DNA of 34,488 bases, taken from positions 1-34,488 of the forward strand of contig CAYVAT010000034.1 in assembly GCA_964449165.1 (NCBI GenBank). The letters run 5' to 3'. The translations under genes were made by a program, and so were the position numbers. The stretch comes from CAYSCW01 sp964449165 (GTDB taxonomy: Bacteria; Acidobacteriota; Aminicenantia; Aminicenantales; Aminicenantaceae). Positions 31,567-34,488 of this stretch are shown piece after piece (position 1 is the stretch's first letter; the number at the start of each line of letters is the position of its first letter). The notes below the pieces were generated by a model, which was given only the letters and a program-made list of their open reading frames with translations, had not been told where the DNA came from and made no database searches.

Positions 31567-32889
31567 ATGGGGAAAAAGACAATTATCTCATTCGCAGCGT
31601 TCTTTATGATTTCAGGTTCCTGCTTTCTAGAAGCATCTGGATTCAGGAATTTTGAACTCGGTGCCAGAGCGGCTACCCTGGGAGGAGCCTTCGTTGCACG
31701 CGCGGATGATGTTACAGCCGTTTTTTACAATCCCGCTGGGCTAGCTTTTTTATCAGGAATCAGGCTCAAAACAAATATCTATTGTCTCAAGTTGAGATTA
31801 ACAGCAGAATATCCAGGATCACAAGAACCATTTGAAAGCGCTCCCTTCCAGTTTCTTGGCTCCCACTTCATTTCCTTGAACATCAAGGATAGAATCGGCA
31901 TCGGCATCGGAGGATTCACCCCCAACTCGATGAATATCCAATGGCCTGAAACGCTGGATCCTTGGGCAGGACACTTCTTGTCGATTACCTCAAAATTGAG
32001 TTCTTATTGTATTCGTCCTGTGCTCGCGGTTAAGATTTCAAACAACCTTGCTGTTGGAGCTGGAATAGACTTCATCTTCTCTGATGTTACCTGGTTATAC
32101 GACAGAATTTCATTCTTTCCTGAGACAGTATATGATCCAGAGATAGGCGTTGCTAGTAGATCTAATGTCAACGGAAAAGGCATAGGCTTTGTTACCGGTA
32201 TACTAATAAGGATTAACGATAACCTCCAGGTAGGAGGAAGATACCAGCCCAAAGTGAAACTCAATTTGGAAGGATTGAGCCACTTCAATTATCGCGATTA
32301 TTGGGAGCCGCTCCTCTTCAAGAACCTGGAAACGACCTCCACCCTTACAATGCCTCAGGAATTCGTTTTAGGATTTATGTATTCGCCAGCGAAGAGCCTG
32401 AATTTTCAGCTGGACATTCAGTGGAATGAGATGAGCAAGATAAAACAATGGAAATTCAACATCAATTCCCAGTTCTATGAGGCGTTCGAAGATTACTATG
32501 GATTTAAGACACATTATGTCAGGCAGGGGGTTGATCTCAATCTGAGAAACACCTGGCGCATCATGTTGGGTGCTGAGTATTATCTTAGTGATTTTTTAGC
32601 TCTCAGAGCCGGTTACACCTATCAAGAAAGTTCCGTCTCTGAACAGAAACTCCATCCAGTTTTTCCCGATTTAGATACTCATATATTGTCCCTTGGCATC
32701 GGCTATGAAGGTCCAATGTTCTCAATTTATAGGAAGGACGAAAGGATCGGAGGATTTTCTTTTGATATATTTTATCAATATGGATTCTCTCCGCGCTGTA
32801 CGTCAACCCTTACTGAGTTTTCCGCCGTTTACAAGGCGAGCCGATGGATCATAGGAATCGGTGTCGGACTTAATTTTGGATCTTTGTAA
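31567..32889 (+). CDS. FadL/OmpP1/TodX-family outer membrane transport protein
   Basis: 440 residues from the ATG at 31567 (GAGG seven nt upstream), which puts a signal peptide (KKTIISFAAFFMISGSCFLE) at the N-terminus; longer in-frame starts from 31498 lack support. Right after cleavage comes the FadL hallmark FRNFELGARAATLGGAFVAR followed by ADDVTAVFYNPAGLAFL, the plug/hatch region. The body then shows regular barrel strands (GIGIGGFTPNSMNIQWPE, NNLAVGAGIDFIF, ALRAGYTYQES, RWIIGIGVGLNFG). Family members import long-chain fatty acids or other hydrophobic compounds across the outer membrane; the substrate here is unknown. Monocistronic. Confidence 0.9.
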   Translation: MGKKTIISFAAFFMISGSCFLEASGFRNFELGARAATLGGAFVARADDVTAVFYNPAGLAFLSGIRLKTNIYCLKLRLTAEYPGSQEPFESAPFQFLGSHFISLNIKDRIGIGIGGFTPNSMNIQWPETLDPWAGHFLSITSKLSSYCIRPVLAVKISNNLAVGAGIDFIFSDVTWLYDRISFFPETVYDPEIGVASRSNVNGKGIGFVTGILIRINDNLQVGGRYQPKVKLNLEGLSHFNYRDYWEPLLFKNLETTSTLTMPQEFVLGFMYSPAKSLNFQLDIQWNEMSKIKQWKFNINSQFYEAFEDYYGFKTHYVRQGVDLNLRNTWRIMLGAEYYLSDFLALRAGYTYQESSVSEQKLHPVFPDLDTHILSLGIGYEGPMFSIYRKDERIGGFSFDIFYQYGFSPRCTSTLTEFSAVYKASRWIIGIGVGLNFGSL

Positions 32890-32924
32890 AAACAGTCATC
32901 CCAAGTTTAATATATAGCTTAGAT

Positions 32925-33198
32925 CTACTCGATCATCTCTTTCGCACTCTCGGCGGGCACTCTAAAATGCTTGAAAAAAAGATCATCATCACCTTTTCCA
33001 ACATTGTCAATCATAATCAGGTGGATCTGTCCTTCAATTATACTGGCAGCGATGGTCCTGATAATCCCAGTAGCTTCTTAAATTGAGAGTGACCGGGATC
33101 TCGTCTTTGAATTTATAGTCAGCAAGAGTTTTTCTTGGCAACTCTGTGAGCAAAATAGAAAAAATTAGAACTTGAAGAAATAGCTCATTTTTTCCCAT
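32925..33198 (-). pseudogene. Frameshifted small secreted protein gene downstream of ompA-like gene
   Basis: The reading frame starts at the ATG at 33198 (AAAGGAAG upstream) with a signal peptide (NELFLQVLIFSILLTELPRK) and runs to about 33083 (EIPVTLNL). Read straight on it ends at 33034 in a non-protein-like tail. Removing one base in TTAAGAAG (about 33077-33084) joins it to a second open frame that continues EATGIIRTIAASIIEGQIHL through DNVGKGDDDLFFKHFRVPAE to a stop at 32925. The intact product would be about 90 residues. It starts 21 nt after the OmpA-like gene, so it was probably co-transcribed. Either a true pseudogene, a sequencing error or, less likely, programmed frameshifting. Confidence 0.65.
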
Positions 33199-33219
33199 AA
33201 AAGCTTCCTTTATCATGGC

Positions 33220-34053
33220 TTACTTTTTCACCAACTCTACCCTACGGTTCAAGGCCCGTCCTTCCTCTGTTTCATTCGAAGCAACCGGGGCTAATGGTCC
33301 TACTCCATAGGCATCAAGACGGTTCTGAGACACTCCGTATTTCTCGACTAGGGCTTTTACAACAGCCTCGGCCCTTGCTTTGGATAGCTGCATGTTATAG
33401 TCAATTTTCCCGACACTATCAGTATGCCCAACCACATATAAGTTTAATCCAGGATTTTGTTCCAAAAGCTTTGCTATCTCTTTCATTGTCGGCTCTGACT
33501 CCGGTTTAACCGTGGTTTTATTAAAGTCAAAATGGATGCCATAAACCGATGCATGCCCTGTTGAGCTGATATCTTCTGCCAGGCTTTTAGCATCTGCGAT
33601 CACTTCCTGCTTCATCGCCTTCTTTTCTACAATTAACAGTTCATATTCTCCATCGGTTCTCGCATCTACATAAATCCATGTTATTTCCCCGGCCTTTTCC
33701 ACCTTGAGCCAAGCTTCCTCTCCTGCTTCGTAAACAATTGAACCCCCAATCTTATTTATAGCGTTTTCATAATTCCTTAAGACCTGAAGTTTACCCGGAG
33801 CCTTCTTCCCTTCCTTGATCTCATAAAAAATGTCATATATGTGTCCTTCGACTTTAATATCTTCCCCCTTATCATCTTTGAAATCAGCCGTGTCGAATTC
33901 TTTGTATTCATAGTCTGAGATGTAAAAATCGGGCATTCGGGTAAGAAGAGGATGATCTTTGCTGCCCTGTACATCTTCCTGTGCATGTGCCAGACTGGCA
34001 GCAAACAGTAATCCAAACAGGATACCAAATATTACCTTTCCAATTAGTTTCAT
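33220..34053 (-). CDS. OmpA-family (peptidoglycan-binding) outer membrane protein
   Basis: 277 residues with a signal peptide (IGKVIFGILFGLLFAASLAH|AQ). The N-terminal ~150 residues are a beta-rich domain of unknown type (YISDYEYKEFDTADF, EAGEEAWLKVEKAGEITWIY). The C-terminal OmpA domain spans about 175-277: YGIHFDFNKTTVKPES, LNLYVVGHTDSVG, NMQLSKARAEAVVKAL, and ALNRRVELV with the usual Asn-Arg-Arg. It binds peptidoglycan and tethers or stabilises the envelope. AAAGGATGG precedes the ATG at 34053. It is followed after 21 nt by the frameshifted secreted-protein gene. Confidence 0.9.
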   Translation of the reverse strand: MKLIGKVIFGILFGLLFAASLAHAQEDVQGSKDHPLLTRMPDFYISDYEYKEFDTADFKDDKGEDIKVEGHIYDIFYEIKEGKKAPGKLQVLRNYENAINKIGGSIVYEAGEEAWLKVEKAGEITWIYVDARTDGEYELLIVEKKAMKQEVIADAKSLAEDISSTGHASVYGIHFDFNKTTVKPESEPTMKEIAKLLEQNPGLNLYVVGHTDSVGKIDYNMQLSKARAEAVVKALVEKYGVSQNRLDAYGVGPLAPVASNETEEGRALNRRVELVKK

Positions 34054-34359
34054 TTTATGCCATCCTTTTTCTTATGTTTGTTATTTCATCTATTTAGCAT
34101 GTCCAAACGTACATACCGTCATAAGAGCGTCTGAAACTTGCTCGATTAAATTTAACACTTTTTCAATATATTTTGAGCATGTACTCAGTATCGGTACAAT
34201 TGGCAGATCTGGTTCTTTCTTTGGCTCAGATCATGGCTTATTCATTTACCTCAGTTAGGAAGCGATAGACCTCCTCCAAAGGCCGAGTTCGAAAATAACT
34301 CACTTGTTTTGGCGTGGTTGCATTCATTCTTTCGTCTTCAAGAAGATTAGAAAGAAAAA

Positions 34360-34448
34360 TGGTGCCGAGGGCCGGACTCGAACCGGCACACAGGTTACCC
34401 TGCGAGGGATTTTAAGTCCCTTGCGTCTACCAATTCCGCCACCCCGGC
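34360..34448 (-). tRNA. tRNA-Leu (anticodon TAA)
   Basis: Minus-strand 89-nt class II tRNA. Acceptor GCCGGGG/CCTCGGC, D arm with GGCGGAATTGGTAGACGC, anticodon loop CTTAAAA (TAA), long variable arm CGCAGGGTAACCTGTG, T arm GCCGG-TTCGAGT-CCGGC, A73 and encoded CCA. The 306 nt between it and the OmpA-like gene (34054-34359) hold no supported gene. Confidence 0.95.
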
Positions 34449-34488
34449 ATTTTAGAATCAATGACTAAGTAACTCTATTATGCGCAAT

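Noticed and set aside
34238..34327. 29-codon frame beside tRNA-Leu (NATTPKQVSYFRTRPLEEVY), considered as an integrase fragment
   Set aside because: Too short, weak ribosome-binding site and no recognisable integrase motif.

Overview
The window looks like a chromosomal segment of a Gram-negative (diderm) bacterium of moderate G+C. It encodes several outer-membrane barrels (FadL-like, TolC-like, a 438-residue barrel), an OmpA-type protein, periplasmic di-haem peroxidase and a Tat-type leader. The 800-residue FtsX/MacB-type permease, the NtrC-type regulator beside an efflux operon, the NHL-propeller protein and a stand-alone GMP synthase ATP-PPase subunit remind me of Acidobacteriota/Aminicenantes-like genomes. 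That placement is inference; there is no rRNA or marker protein here to test it.

Layout. 1-3.3 kb: a secreted protein built from exact 16-residue repeats, tRNA-Glu(CTC), a small protein and an NHL beta-propeller protein. 3.4-5.4 kb (minus): CDF metal transporter and split GMP synthase subunit B. 5.5-6.0 kb: no protein gene, but two near-consensus sigma-70 promoters, each in front of a structured RNA. The first is an unrecognised three-way-junction RNA. The second is a tRNA-like RNA whose anticodon arm is a continuous 16-bp helix with no 7-nt anticodon loop. 6.0-8.6 kb: a Tat-leader basic protein and a PKD-domain secreted protein. 8.7-10.8 kb: flavin disulfide oxidoreductase plus TauE/SafE exporter. 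11.0-13.9 kb: PEBP/YbhB protein with two plausible starts, a long hairpin with a G-rich loop, a di-haem cytochrome c peroxidase and a DUF169 protein.

14.0-25.6 kb is the most coherent block. It is a MacAB-TolC-like export locus on the minus strand: HlyD-type adaptor, ATPase, exported methyltransferase, 800-residue permease, two small proteins, a second ATPase and a TolC-type protein. Divergent to it lie an NtrC-family sigma-54 activator and its histidine kinase. I find three sigma-54 (-24/-12) promoters here with almost the same sequence, in front of the adaptor, the permease and the regulator. A matching 40-bp two-site operator occurs twice, each time about 52-62 bp upstream of those promoters. 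Together they suggest a self-contained, autoregulated sigma-54 efflux regulon whose activator-binding site can be read from the sequence.

25.6-34.5 kb: a phosphoribosyltransferase; a secreted NifX/NifB-type domain protein that overlaps its convergent neighbour; a four-gene LolCDE-like operon (ATPase, permease, LolA-like protein, outer-membrane barrel); a decayed tRNA-Leu fragment; a FadL-family porin; an OmpA-family gene followed by a frameshifted small secreted-protein gene; and an intact tRNA-Leu(TAA). The tRNA-Leu fragment and the intact gene have the same orientation and flank about 3.2 kb, the geometry left by tRNA-targeting integrative elements. I saw no transposase, integrase, CRISPR array or replication origin.
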